Assembly (NCBI RefSeq): GCF_042684265.1
Contig: NZ_JBHULB010000014.1
Coordinates: 117,535-181,534, forward strand
DNA from: Croceitalea marina
GTDB lineage: Bacteria > Bacteroidota > Bacteroidia > Flavobacteriales > Flavobacteriaceae
Length of the DNA stretch: 64,000 nt
Direction of reading: 5' to 3'
A program made the translations under genes and the position numbers. Each line of letters opens with the position of its first letter. Position 1 is the first letter of the stretch. Positions 18,014-27,486 of the stretch are shown here, piece after piece. The notes under the pieces were generated by a model. It saw nothing but the letters and a program-made list of their open reading frames with translations. It searched no databases and was not told the origin of the DNA.

Positions 18014-18442
18014 ATGGCGACCACAAATCATATTTCCACAAAATGGCTAGGTAATATGGCCTTTGAAAGTAATAACCCTTCAGGGCATAATTTTAAGATA
18101 GATATTGCAAAAGAAGATGGGGGAGATGGCAGTGGTTTTAGACCTAAAGCATTGATGTTATCTTCATTAGCGGGTTGTTCCGGGCTTGATGTTGCTTCAC
18201 TCATGAAAAAAATGAAGCTTGAAGTTGACAAGTTTCATATTGAAACTATTGCTAATCTTACTGATGAACACCCTAGATATTATGACTCTGTTGTTATTGA
18301 GTATCATTTTCATGGCTCTAATTTAAAAGAAGAGAAACTTCAGAAAGCTGTGGATTTATCCATAGAAAAATATTGCGGGGTTATGGAGATGTTTAGACGG
18401 TTTGCAGAGTTAGAGATTAAGACGATTTTTCATTCTAAATAA
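18014..18442 (+). CDS. OsmC family protein
   Basis: A 142-residue protein starting at ATG 18014 (MATTNHISTKWLGNM); the longer frame has no support. OsmC/Ohr proteins reduce organic peroxides using two cysteines. Both appear to be present, in LAGCSGLDV and KYCGVMEMF. It is divergent from the CMD gene. Confidence 0.88.
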   Translation: MATTNHISTKWLGNMAFESNNPSGHNFKIDIAKEDGGDGSGFRPKALMLSSLAGCSGLDVASLMKKMKLEVDKFHIETIANLTDEHPRYYDSVVIEYHFHGSNLKEEKLQKAVDLSIEKYCGVMEMFRRFAELEIKTIFHSK

Positions 18443-18480
18443 AGTTTAAGCGCAAGTGTCAAACTCAAGCACAAAATTCA

Positions 18481-18828
18481 ATGCCTAAAGCGTATGACCT
18501 TGAGGAAAGATTGGTTAATTATGCTGCAGAAACAGCCTTATTTTGTAGAAAAATGACCAATGATTTTACAGGACAGTATTATGGGCATCAACTTTTGCGC
18601 TCATCTGGAAGTTCCGCTTTAAATTTTGGAGAAATGCAAGGAGCACAATCAGATAGAGATTTTAAAAATAAAGCAACTATCGCACTCAAAGAGTTAAAAG
18701 AATCAAGAATGAACTTGAAGATTCTGTCTAAAATTGAATACGGCGATTCTAAAACTAGAGTAAAGCTTTTAGATGAAACAGAACAGTTGATAAAGATTAT
18801 TGCAACAATAATTAAGAATAAAAAATAG
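18481..18828 (+). CDS. Four-helix bundle protein (23S rRNA intervening-sequence type)
   Basis: A 115-residue helical protein of the TIGR02436/S23 family, with the typical FCRKMTNDFTGQYYGHQLLR and SSGSSALNFGEMQGAQSDRD segments. In other bacteria such genes occur inside 23S rRNA intervening sequences but also free, as here. Its role is unknown. Confidence 0.85.
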   Translation: MPKAYDLEERLVNYAAETALFCRKMTNDFTGQYYGHQLLRSSGSSALNFGEMQGAQSDRDFKNKATIALKELKESRMNLKILSKIEYGDSKTRVKLLDETEQLIKIIATIIKNKK

Positions 18829-18850
18829 AATCATAATCAACCTAACAAGC

Positions 18851-18888
18851 TTTGACTTTTGTATTTGAGTTTGACTTTTGTATTTGAA
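18851..18888 (+). repeat. 19-bp tandem repeat directly before recJ
   Basis: Two adjacent copies of TTTGACTTTTGTATTTGA plus one variable base (18851-18869 and 18870-18888) end 7 bp before the recJ ATG. The unit contains TTG and GTATTTG, like pieces of a Bacteroidota promoter. Confidence 0.8.
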
Positions 18889-18895
18889 TTTTACC

Positions 18896-20584
18896 ATGCG
18901 CTGGACTATAAAACCTAAACCTGAGCAAAAAGAAATAGAACAACTTTCTAAGGCATTGAAAGTTGAACACTTAGTTGCGCAGCTTCTCCTGCAACGAGGG
19001 ATTTCAACATACGAGGAAGCAAAAAAATTCTTCCGACCCCAACTTTCAGATTTGCATAATCCTTTTTTAATAAAGGATATGGATATAGCTGTGGAGCGTA
19101 TTCAAAAGGCAATTAATAACGAAGAGAACATTTTGGTTTATGGTGATTATGATGTGGATGGTACCACGGCAGTAGCGCTACTTTCATCATATTTATTAGA
19201 GAATTACCCTAATGTGGCCACTTATATTCCAGACCGTTATGATGAAGGTTACGGGGTTTCTTTAAAAGGAATCGATTTTGCGGAAGACAATGATTTCTCA
19301 TTGATTATTGCGTTGGATTGTGGGGTTAAAGCGATTGACCAAGTAAATTATGCTAAAGAGAAAGGGATCGATTTTATCATCTGTGATCACCACAGACCAG
19401 GTAAAAAATTACCTAATGCCATTGCGGTTCTTGACCCTAAAAGAGAAGATTGTGAATACCCGTACGATGAACTCTGCGGTTGTGGTGTAGGTTTTAAATT
19501 AATACAGGCGCTTGCATCTACCAAGGGTGATGCTATAGAAGAAATAGTGCCTTATTTAGATTTAGTAGCTACTGCTATTGGGGCGGACATTGTTCCGATA
19601 ACGGGAGAAAATCGAGTTTTGGCCTATTTTGGTATGCAAGTCATTAATTCCAACCCTCGAATAGGGTTTAAGGCAATTATCAATCAAATAAAAAAGAAAG
19701 AGCTCACGATTACCGATGTTGTTTTTATAATCGCACCTAGAATAAATGCCGCTGGGCGTATGAAACATGGTCAACACGCGGTAAACCTGCTTACCGAAAC
19801 AAATCTAAGTCAGGCTGAAACTTTTGCTGCTGAAATCGAGAAATTTAATACCGATAGAAGAGACCTTGACAAAGAGATTACAGAACAGGCCCTTAAACAA
19901 ATAAAAGAACATAAAGAAGAAGGCCGATTTACCTCGGTGGTTTATAATGAAAATTGGCATAAAGGAGTTATTGGTATTGTTGCTTCGCGTTTAACAGAAA
20001 CCTATTACCGCCCTACACTGGTCTTTACCAAAAGTGGAGATAAACTCGCCGCCTCTGCACGCTCGGTAAAGGGGTTTGATGTTTATAATGCTTTAGAAGG
20101 TTGTGCCGAATGTATTGAGCAATTTGGCGGACACAAGTATGCAGCTGGCTTAACACTACTTGAAGAGCAGTATAAAGTATTTAAAGCTAAGTTTGAAGAA
20201 GTTGTATCTGAATCGATTGACCCAAAACTATTGACTCTAGAACTGAACATTGATATGCAGATTGAAATGCAACAGATTACCCCAAAATTGATGCGCATTC
20301 TAAAGCAGTTTGCCCCTTTTGGACCAGGAAATATGACCCCAACATTTATGGCAGAAAATGTACAGGATACAGGATATGGTAAGGGTGTTGGCGAATATGA
20401 AAAGCATTTGAAATTATCCCTTACCCAAAAAGGTTCAAAACCAATTGGTGCCATTGGGTTTAATCTAGGAAATAAAATTGGGCAGATAAAAACTAAAAAT
20501 CGTTTTGACATCGCTTTTACTTTAGATGAAAACGAATGGCAGGGCAATGTAAGCCTTCAGCTAAAACTTAAAGACTTAAAATAG
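18896..20584 (+). CDS. recJ: Single-stranded-DNA-specific exonuclease RecJ
   Basis: A 5'-3' exonuclease acting in RecF-pathway recombination and repair. The ATG at 18896 (MRWTIKPKPEQKE) gives 562 residues. DHH phosphoesterase motifs are YGDYDVDGTTAVALL, ALDCGVKA and CDHHRPG; the DHHA1 part has GCAECIEQFGGHKYAAG. The C-terminal OB-fold is present. It is followed after 4 bp by the MFS gene, so the two may be co-transcribed. Confidence 0.96.
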   Translation: MRWTIKPKPEQKEIEQLSKALKVEHLVAQLLLQRGISTYEEAKKFFRPQLSDLHNPFLIKDMDIAVERIQKAINNEENILVYGDYDVDGTTAVALLSSYLLENYPNVATYIPDRYDEGYGVSLKGIDFAEDNDFSLIIALDCGVKAIDQVNYAKEKGIDFIICDHHRPGKKLPNAIAVLDPKREDCEYPYDELCGCGVGFKLIQALASTKGDAIEEIVPYLDLVATAIGADIVPITGENRVLAYFGMQVINSNPRIGFKAIINQIKKKELTITDVVFIIAPRINAAGRMKHGQHAVNLLTETNLSQAETFAAEIEKFNTDRRDLDKEITEQALKQIKEHKEEGRFTSVVYNENWHKGVIGIVASRLTETYYRPTLVFTKSGDKLAASARSVKGFDVYNALEGCAECIEQFGGHKYAAGLTLLEEQYKVFKAKFEEVVSESIDPKLLTLELNIDMQIEMQQITPKLMRILKQFAPFGPGNMTPTFMAENVQDTGYGKGVGEYEKHLKLSLTQKGSKPIGAIGFNLGNKIGQIKTKNRFDIAFTLDENEWQGNVSLQLKLKDLK

Positions 20585-20588
20585 GCTT

Positions 20589-21860
20589 GTGGAAAATAGA
20601 ATAGACCCATATGCCGCCTTACGTTTTAAAGAATTTAACATTTTTTTAGGGGTTCGTTTTGCGATGGTTTTTGCTTGGTCCATGCAATTTATTGTCATTG
20701 AGTGGCAAGTCTATTCGTTGACTAAAGACCCACTTTCTTTAGGGATTATCGGATTGATGGAGATTATTCCTGCTGTAAGTATTGCCTTGTTTGCAGGACA
20801 TATTGTAGATCAAAGTGAAAAACGAAATCTATTGGTTAAATGTATTTTAGGTTTTTCTGTGGTTTCCTTGGGTCTTTTTTTAATAACATTACCATCAATT
20901 GAAACAGACTATCCTACCAAAACAATACTCTATGTTATCTATGCTTTGGTATTCTTGGGAGGTTTGGTAAGAGCGTTCATTGGGCCAACAATTTTTTCAT
21001 TAATAGCATTGATAGTTCCAAAGAAAATATACCCAAATGCTGCAACGTGGAGCAGTTCTACATGGCAAATGGCTTCTGTTTTGGGGCCAGCTTTTGCAGG
21101 ATTTGCAATAGGTTGGATAGGTGTTCATTGGTCTATGTGCATCATTTTTGGGTTTTCTATTTTAGCGTTGTTATTTCTTTTTAGGATATCAAAAAAACCT
21201 ATTCTAAATCCGAAAATAGGAGAGCCGATAATACAAAGTTTAAAAGACGGACTTCAATTTGTTTTTAATAGTAAAGCGGTATTTGGGGCCTTAACATTGG
21301 ATATGATAGCAGTTCTTTTTGGTGGTGCTGTGGCGTTGCTGCCAATTTACGCCCAAGATATTTTACATGTAGGTTCAGAAGGCTTTGGCATTTTAAGGGC
21401 AGCACCAGCAGTAGGCGCATCAATTACGATGCTGGGCTCTACAAGATTTCCTTTACATAAATATGCTGGTAAAAAGTTGTTATGGGCTGTCTTTGCCTTT
21501 GGTATTTGTATCATTGTTTTTGGTATTTCAACATCATTCTGGATTTCGGTCGCGGCCTTATTCTTAAGCGGTGCTGTGGATGGAGTCTCTATGATAATAA
21601 GACAAACTATCCTACAACTGAAAACTCCAGATAATATGAGAGGACGAGTGGCATCGGTTAATTCCATTTTTGTTGGTTCGTCAAACGAACTTGGGGCTTT
21701 TGAAAGTGGCTTGGCAGCTAAGCTTTTAGGAACAGTTACTGCAGTAGTTTTTGGTGGATGCATGACCTTATTGACCGTGGCAACAACAGCAATCGTTTCA
21801 CCAACATTTAGAAGGCTAGATTTATCTAAAGATGTAGAGGACCATGAAAATGAGGATTAA
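20589..21860 (+). CDS. MFS transporter (EntS/MFS_3 type)
   Basis: A 423-residue protein with about 12 membrane helices, starting at GTG. The loop between helices 2 and 3 (GHIVDQSEKRNLL) matches the MFS signature, and the second half repeats the pattern (RQTILQLKTPDNMRGRVASV). This branch exports siderophores or drugs in other bacteria; the substrate here is unknown. Confidence 0.85.
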   Translation: MENRIDPYAALRFKEFNIFLGVRFAMVFAWSMQFIVIEWQVYSLTKDPLSLGIIGLMEIIPAVSIALFAGHIVDQSEKRNLLVKCILGFSVVSLGLFLITLPSIETDYPTKTILYVIYALVFLGGLVRAFIGPTIFSLIALIVPKKIYPNAATWSSSTWQMASVLGPAFAGFAIGWIGVHWSMCIIFGFSILALLFLFRISKKPILNPKIGEPIIQSLKDGLQFVFNSKAVFGALTLDMIAVLFGGAVALLPIYAQDILHVGSEGFGILRAAPAVGASITMLGSTRFPLHKYAGKKLLWAVFAFGICIIVFGISTSFWISVAALFLSGAVDGVSMIIRQTILQLKTPDNMRGRVASVNSIFVGSSNELGAFESGLAAKLLGTVTAVVFGGCMTLLTVATTAIVSPTFRRLDLSKDVEDHENED

Positions 21861-21869
21861 TAATTAGAA

Positions 21870-21906
21870 TAAAAAAAGCCCTTTTTTGGGGGAAGGGCTG
21901 CTCTTT
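21870..21906 (+). terminator. Intrinsic terminator after the MFS gene
   Basis: Stem AGCCCTT (21877-21883) / AAGGGCT (21893-21899), flanked by A-rich and T-rich tracts. Confidence 0.7.
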
Positions 21907-22000
21907 TAATGTAGGTTTTAAAAAAGATTTGTTGCGAAGTAATATTATAATTTTGCAAGCAAAGGATTACAAGATGTTTAATCGATGAATGATACAATTC

Positions 22001-22765
22001 TTATGAAAGTTTCTTAAGATCTAACTTTTCACCGTCAAATACTGCATAAGTAAAATAGTTAATCCAATCGCCAAGGTTGGTATAGGTGGATTTTTCATTT
22101 AGCTTAATTTCCAAAGGCAAATGTCTATGACCAAAAATAAAATGATCGTAATGTTTTGTTTCGAGCTTTCGTTTGCAGTATTGCACCAACCATTCTTTAT
22201 CCTCTCCTAAAAACTTGGCATCTTCTTCCCCAGAAATTAATTTATTGCTTACAGAGAGGTATTGCCCTAATCGGACACCTAAATCTGGATGCAACCACTT
22301 AAAGAGCCATTTGCTAAGTGAATTGGTAAAAACCTTCTTCATACGTTTAAAGCCTTTATCACCTGGTCCTAATCCATCTCCGTGCCCAATAAGAAAAGAG
22401 GTGTCATTGATTTTAAGCTGTTGTGGTTTATGGAAAACAGGAATCTTGAGCTCTTCCTCAAAATAACCATTCATCCATAAATCATGATTACCCACAAAAT
22501 AGGTAATTGGAATGCCGGCATCCGAGAGTTCAGCAAGTTTGCCTAATGTTCTTGTAAAACCTTTGGGCACTACTTTTTTATACTCAAACCAGAAATCAAA
22601 GAGATCACCCATTAAGTATATGGCCGCGGCATCTTCTTTGATACTATCTAACCAGGCGACAAATTTTTTCTCCCTAGGAAGACTTTCTTCTGAGCTTGGA
22701 GCACCTAAATGGTTGTCACTAGCGAAGTAGACCTTTTTGCCTTTTGGTATGGTAAGGGTATTCAT
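22001..22765 (-). CDS. lpxH: UDP-2,3-diacylglucosamine pyrophosphatase-like metallophosphoesterase
   Basis: A 254-residue calcineurin-type phosphoesterase. The metal-binding motifs in order are SDNHLGAP, GDLFDFW, GNHDLW, GHGDGLGPGD and FGHRH. This is the Bacteroidota LpxH-like form, which would hydrolyse UDP-diacylglucosamine to lipid X in lipid A synthesis at the inner membrane. The first motif has Asn between Asp and His. The family is secure; the exact substrate follows from family knowledge. Confidence 0.82.
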   Translation of the reverse strand: MNTLTIPKGKKVYFASDNHLGAPSSEESLPREKKFVAWLDSIKEDAAAIYLMGDLFDFWFEYKKVVPKGFTRTLGKLAELSDAGIPITYFVGNHDLWMNGYFEEELKIPVFHKPQQLKINDTSFLIGHGDGLGPGDKGFKRMKKVFTNSLSKWLFKWLHPDLGVRLGQYLSVSNKLISGEEDAKFLGEDKEWLVQYCKRKLETKHYDHFIFGHRHLPLEIKLNEKSTYTNLGDWINYFTYAVFDGEKLDLKKLS

Positions 22766-22790
22766 TTAAGGCAAAGATAGTTATTGCTTT

Positions 22791-22904
22791 CTAACGTTTG
22801 AACCTTCTTCTATTTCTAACTCTTGTAAAAATGTAGATAGCTATTACTAGTAATGCTACGGTAGGTAATACCAGGTCGCTATTTAAGATGGAGAGAATGT
22901 CCAT
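22791..22904 (-). CDS. 37-aa single-pass membrane peptide
   Basis: A short ORF upstream of lpxH on the same strand: MDILSILNSDLVLPTVALL, a hydrophobic helix, then a basic tail RVRNRRRFKR. This is the composition of a genuine small inner-membrane protein with the tail inside. It ends 25 bp before the lpxH start. A -7-like box (TATCTTTG) between the two genes hints at a separate lpxH promoter. Confidence 0.55.
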   Translation of the reverse strand: MDILSILNSDLVLPTVALLVIAIYIFTRVRNRRRFKR

Positions 22905-22979
22905 AGATATCGTTTAATTTAAACCTCTTGCTATAAGACGTCTTTTTACTATATAACTAACAACGAACTTTTTAAGGCT

Positions 22980-23456
22980 TTATTTTTTTCTCACAAATAG
23001 GGCTACAATGGCCGAAGTTACCACGCCCATACCTAAAGCCCCAAAAGCGGCTTGCAATAGATAACTCTTAAGACTAAAGTAGACTTCCGCATTATTTTGT
23101 GTCATTTTATCATTTTCAACAACATACGTAATCATATTTGTAAAGTAATCAGGGCTAATAAACTCATACGTAATGTACTGCGCTAACGGACTTAAAATAG
23201 CAACAAACACACTTATCAACATACCTGATGCAACTCCTTGAAACCAAGTCATTTTGCCTCCTAAGTCTTTATTGCGTTTTTCTACGAGTGCGAAAACATA
23301 TAGAGCAATGGCAATAACAGCGAAAAAATTGGTGTAGACAGCATGCTTGGCGATATGCTCATCATGCCAGCCTAGTATTTTTTCTAATAGCATCCATAAC
23401 AAACCGGCAATCGTAAACAATAGGGCCCATTTAATTTCAGTCGTGAATTTTTTCAT
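22980..23456 (-). CDS. DUF4199 domain membrane protein
   Basis: A 158-residue protein with four membrane helices and a periplasmic loop between helices 3 and 4. It starts MKKFTTEIKWALLFTIAG. The layout and the segment GVASGMLISVFVAILSPLAQY match DUF4199, a Bacteroidota family of unknown function. Confidence 0.82.
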   Translation of the reverse strand: MKKFTTEIKWALLFTIAGLLWMLLEKILGWHDEHIAKHAVYTNFFAVIAIALYVFALVEKRNKDLGGKMTWFQGVASGMLISVFVAILSPLAQYITYEFISPDYFTNMITYVVENDKMTQNNAEVYFSLKSYLLQAAFGALGMGVVTSAIVALFVRKK

Positions 23457-23644
23457 TGTTTTTGGTGATTTAAGTGGAAACTTTCTAAGATAAAAAACGT
23501 TATACTTAGGGCAATGGCTTATAAAAACTTAGCTTTGACTAAACAATGGTACTAAAAAGCCTATTATGTGCCAAATAGAAGGCTTAGTTATTAGGCTATT
23601 GAATTTAGCCTAAATTAAAGAATTAAAGTACGGCTTAAGATATT

Positions 23645-24772
23645 ATGAAAAAGCGTTTTCATCTCGGTAAAATACTAACATTATCACTTATTTTAAGCAG
23701 TTGCGCAAGTGATAGTGAACCAATGGCTGAAGAGCAATCGGAAGAGACAGCTATAATTGTTACAGACATTTCGGTGGTTAGTGCTGAAACAACTATTCCA
23801 TGGATAGATGATGAAGACCTCACCTCGAAATTAGAAAACGCCTTAACCTATACCTACGGTGTTGCTCTAGAAAGTGAGATTGAAAAAACATTTAGGTTTA
23901 ATACAGATTCTACACAAGTCGTCGTAGCAGTGAATTTTAAAGAAGGATTTCAAACCAAATATCGTGACGATAATCTATCCAATAATTCAGTTTTAATTGA
24001 ATTGGATAAAGATGAAGCGACGGAAACTAACGCTGTAGAATTAAATGCTGACGGACCTGGCGATACGTATGCACTGATTACTTCGGTATTGGCTCCTGGC
24101 CATGACCCAATTGAAGTTCCGGATTGTAATCATCAAGGGTTTGGGGAGCACATCAGTGAGGTTTTTGATAATGAATTAAATACCAATGTTTTTCAATTCG
24201 ATATTCATGTAACCCCTGATAATGATCGTTGTATCAACTTTGATAGACAGCGGAACGAGATAAAATCGTACGATAAATCACCGGATAATTTATTGGGTGT
24301 TGAAAACGAAAGAGTAGTATATAAGTGGAAGTTTAAGCTACCATCTGGTTTTCAGTCATCTCCAAATTTTACACATTTACATCAGCTAAAGTCGGTCGGT
24401 GGCCCACTTGCTAGTATGCCTATGTATACTTTAACTACAAGAAAAGGTAGTCCGGATAGATTGGAATTGCGCTATGCAGAAACCGATAGGCAGGTTACCC
24501 TGTCGCAAACAGATTTAGCACCGCTAGTCAATGAATGGCTCGAGGTAACGGAGACAATTACTTATGGGATATCTGGAACCTATGACTTGCAGATAAAAAG
24601 AATTAGTGATGATGCCATACTATTTGAATATTCTAATAGTTCCATCGTAAATTGGAGACAAGATGCTGAATTTGTAAGACCGAAATGGGGTATTTATAGA
24701 AGTTTGCTCAATGCGCAAGACCTTAGGGATGAAAGTATATTCTATGCCAATTTTAGTGTAGAAGAATTATAA
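23645..24772 (+). CDS. Lipoprotein with a polysaccharide-lyase-like jelly-roll domain
   Basis: A 375-residue protein with a lipobox ending at Cys20 and an acidic linker. An N-terminal domain of about 110 residues is followed by a beta-jelly-roll region. The stretch RQRNEIKSYDKSPDN and WKFKLPSGFQSSPNFTHLHQ resemble heparinase-I-like or glucuronan-lyase-like folds, where an acidic polysaccharide is cleaved by beta-elimination. There is no surrounding utilisation locus (no SusCD or sulfatase). The activity is a guess; the fold is moderately supported. Confidence 0.55.
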   Translation: MKKRFHLGKILTLSLILSSCASDSEPMAEEQSEETAIIVTDISVVSAETTIPWIDDEDLTSKLENALTYTYGVALESEIEKTFRFNTDSTQVVVAVNFKEGFQTKYRDDNLSNNSVLIELDKDEATETNAVELNADGPGDTYALITSVLAPGHDPIEVPDCNHQGFGEHISEVFDNELNTNVFQFDIHVTPDNDRCINFDRQRNEIKSYDKSPDNLLGVENERVVYKWKFKLPSGFQSSPNFTHLHQLKSVGGPLASMPMYTLTTRKGSPDRLELRYAETDRQVTLSQTDLAPLVNEWLEVTETITYGISGTYDLQIKRISDDAILFEYSNSSIVNWRQDAEFVRPKWGIYRSLLNAQDLRDESIFYANFSVEEL

Positions 24773-24784
24773 GCTTTAAACAAA

Positions 24785-25552
24785 TTACTTTTTGAACTTG
24801 GCCAGTGCTGCTTTCGTTGCTTCAGATAAGGCTAATCTTCCAGACTGTTCGGCTCTGTCCAGAAGTAATGAATCCCAGTTCTCTGTACCTTCCCAAAGGA
24901 CTCTCTTCATCGCTGTCAATGCTTCTGTGTTATACGAAGCTAGTTTTAAGCTAAAATCCTCTAATTCTTTATCAAGGCCTTTTATGGAATCAAAAACCTT
25001 GGAAAAAAGCCCTTTTTCTTTAGCCCAGTAGGCATTTTTCCATTCTGTGGGAGATAAGGCCAACTCTGCTAGGCCATCTTTACCAATTTTTCGTTCCACC
25101 GCAGGGGCTATTACGAGTGGTGCAATACCGATTGAAATTTCAGAAAGTTTTATAGATGCTCCTTCAGTAGCAAAAACATAATCGCAGGCAGCTGCTAAGC
25201 CAACGCCACCACCAACGGCCTTGCCTTGTACTCGACCAATAACCGGTTTGTCACAACTACGCATGGCATTAATAACCTTGGCGAAGCCACTAAAAAAGGC
25301 TTTTCCTTCATTCATATTTGAAATGGCTACGAGTTCATCAAAAGATGCTCCGGCACAAAATGCCCGGTCACCTTCAGACTTTAAAATAATAATCGAGACT
25401 TCATCATTTGATGAAAGTTGATTAATTTCATTAGTTAGTCTTTGCAATAATTCCGATACGAAAGAATTACTGGCCGGGTGGCCGAACTCTAAAGTTGCAA
25501 TTTGATTGCTGATATTGGTATAAAGACTTCCGTTTGGTCTATCTGTTTGCAT
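24785..25552 (-). CDS. Enoyl-CoA hydratase/isomerase family protein
   Basis: A 255-residue crotonase-fold protein. The oxyanion-hole motifs are RAFCAGASFDEL and GRVQGKAVGGGVGLAAACDY. In the second-motif region a Glu of the usual catalytic pair is kept (KLSEISIGIAP). The reaction is hydration or isomerisation of an enoyl-CoA, with the chain specificity unknown. Confidence 0.88.
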   Translation of the reverse strand: MQTDRPNGSLYTNISNQIATLEFGHPASNSFVSELLQRLTNEINQLSSNDEVSIIILKSEGDRAFCAGASFDELVAISNMNEGKAFFSGFAKVINAMRSCDKPVIGRVQGKAVGGGVGLAAACDYVFATEGASIKLSEISIGIAPLVIAPAVERKIGKDGLAELALSPTEWKNAYWAKEKGLFSKVFDSIKGLDKELEDFSLKLASYNTEALTAMKRVLWEGTENWDSLLLDRAEQSGRLALSEATKAALAKFKK

Positions 25553-25584
25553 AATTAAGAGCTATTTTTTTGTAAAGTTTAAAA

Positions 25585-26919
25585 TTACTGGTTTTGCAAG
25601 AGGGGGCGAAATTTTCGTCTAAACTTAAAAACCAAAGCCCCTCCTCGGATAGCCATCCAAACCACAAAGGCAATCCATATGGCATAAAAACCTAATCCAA
25701 AGTATTTTCCTAAATACAGAGTGGGAACAAAGCCCAAAAAGGTTGCCGAAAGGAGCACGTTACGCAGGTATTTCATTTCACCTAAACCTTTAAATAGACC
25801 ATCAAAAACAAAAGCAAGCGTATTCATAGGCAACCCTAAGATCATAATAAAGAAAACACCATAAAAGGTTTGAAGGACAATTTCTTCATTAGAGAAAATA
25901 CGTCCTAATGGATAGTAGAAAATAAAGCCTACTAGCATGAGTACTAGGCTTACAATCATTCCATAAGTAATAATCTTTTTTGCCAACGTCCACAAGCCGT
26001 TATAATCTTTTTCTCCCAGAAGTTTACCTCCCATACTATTGCCGGCAGCGCCATAGCCATCAATAAAAAAGGCAGAGAACAACCATAGATTAATAGCAAT
26101 GGTATGGGCTCCGATAAACCGGTCGCCCAAAGCGGTTGCTTCTCGTACCGCAATAATCAAAGCTGCATTTAAGGCCAAGGCCCTGACAAAAAGATTTAGG
26201 CTCATAAAAACAAGTCGTTTCAATTCTTTGTTCAACGGAAAACGAAGTTTTAGACTGATGTCCGTTTTTGCGCGTAACAAGAAGAAAACCAAGATGGCCA
26301 TAACACCTTGAGAAATCAGACTTGCCCAAGCAGCACCCTCTAGGTACATGGCCGGTAGCATACCTTCGATACCATAAACAAAAATAAAATCAAGAACAAT
26401 ATTTAAAACTGCTCCTATAATTGCGATGAGCATGGGGTAATAGGTGTTTTGAAGTCCTCTGAAAATTCCGAAAACCGCAAAAGTGAAAAGTGTTAACGGA
26501 AAACCCCAAACCCGAATGGAATAATAGGAGACGCAGTATTCTAAAATTTTGCCCGAAGCTTCAAAAAGCCTAAAAATATCTTCAACGATAAAAATGGTCG
26601 AAAGCAAAAGAAACAAACTCAACAAAATATTGAAGAAAATTGCTTGTGCAGGCAGGTCTTTGACTTCATGAATTTTACCTGCTCCCAAATATTGCGAGAT
26701 AATGGCCGAGATAGCACTCCGTGTTTGCCCTAATACCCAAATAAGCATTGATAAAAACGAGCCTACAATTCCCGCTGCCGCAAGAGATTCTAATCCATCT
26801 ACAGGAATATTGCCAACAATAGCCGTATCTGTTATAGATAAAATAGGCTCTGCAATGCCCGAGATGGTCGCAGGAATTGCAAGATTATTAATGTTCTTTA
26901 GGTTTACGGCAGTTTTCAA
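25585..26919 (-). CDS. MATE family efflux transporter
   Basis: A 444-residue, 12-helix protein with two similar halves. The N-terminal ATISGIAEPILSITDTAIVG and the loop GQTRSAISAIISQYLGAGK are characteristic (DinF-like branch). It would export cationic compounds using a Na+ or H+ gradient. It starts 13 bp downstream of the GNAT gene stop, so the two are likely one transcript. Confidence 0.9.
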   Translation of the reverse strand: MKTAVNLKNINNLAIPATISGIAEPILSITDTAIVGNIPVDGLESLAAAGIVGSFLSMLIWVLGQTRSAISAIISQYLGAGKIHEVKDLPAQAIFFNILLSLFLLLSTIFIVEDIFRLFEASGKILEYCVSYYSIRVWGFPLTLFTFAVFGIFRGLQNTYYPMLIAIIGAVLNIVLDFIFVYGIEGMLPAMYLEGAAWASLISQGVMAILVFFLLRAKTDISLKLRFPLNKELKRLVFMSLNLFVRALALNAALIIAVREATALGDRFIGAHTIAINLWLFSAFFIDGYGAAGNSMGGKLLGEKDYNGLWTLAKKIITYGMIVSLVLMLVGFIFYYPLGRIFSNEEIVLQTFYGVFFIMILGLPMNTLAFVFDGLFKGLGEMKYLRNVLLSATFLGFVPTLYLGKYFGLGFYAIWIAFVVWMAIRGGALVFKFRRKFRPLLQNQ

Positions 26920-26932
26920 ATCAGGCTACAAG

Positions 26933-27433
26933 TTACAGCACCAATTCATAACAGTGAAAGGGATGCTCGCTTTGTTTCGGAAAAAAAATGTCTCCCAGTT
27001 TATGATAACCTCGAGTCTTATAGAATTTTTGATTGCGCTTGTTTTGAGAAAAAGTGTCTAAGCGCACAGATAAAAATCCATTTTGCCTTGCAGTGTTTTC
27101 AGCAAAATCCATCATTTTCTGAGCATACCCTTTTCCTTGAAAATCTGGATGCACACTTAGGCGGTGTATATAACAGTTGTTTTTGTTTTCGGTCAGCCAT
27201 TTAATGGGGATGTATTCGGCATCCATATGTGTTGAAATCACTATGGTGCCGATGACCTTTTTTTCTGATTTGAGCACATACAATTCGTTTCGTTTTATAT
27301 CCAGTAAAAATCCTTCTTTAGAAGGGTAGTGCTCATTCCATTGGTAAATGCCTTTGGCCATCATAAATGCAGCGCATTCTCTTGTAATTGCCATTATATC
27401 GCTTATTTCAGATATCTTTGCACGTCGTATCAT
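26933..27433 (-). CDS. GNAT family N-acetyltransferase
   Basis: A 166-residue protein with the acetyl-CoA motif VHPDFQGKGYAQKMMDFAE at about residues 92-110 and the beta-bulge strand before it (NCYIHRLSV). The acceptor substrate is unknown. It is upstream of the MATE gene in the same direction. Confidence 0.88.
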   Translation of the reverse strand: MIRRAKISEISDIMAITRECAAFMMAKGIYQWNEHYPSKEGFLLDIKRNELYVLKSEKKVIGTIVISTHMDAEYIPIKWLTENKNNCYIHRLSVHPDFQGKGYAQKMMDFAENTARQNGFLSVRLDTFSQNKRNQKFYKTRGYHKLGDIFFPKQSEHPFHCYELVL

Positions 27434-27486
27434 TAAATGACTTGGATTAAGTTGTAAATTTATAGTATAATCTTAATAACCTGACC

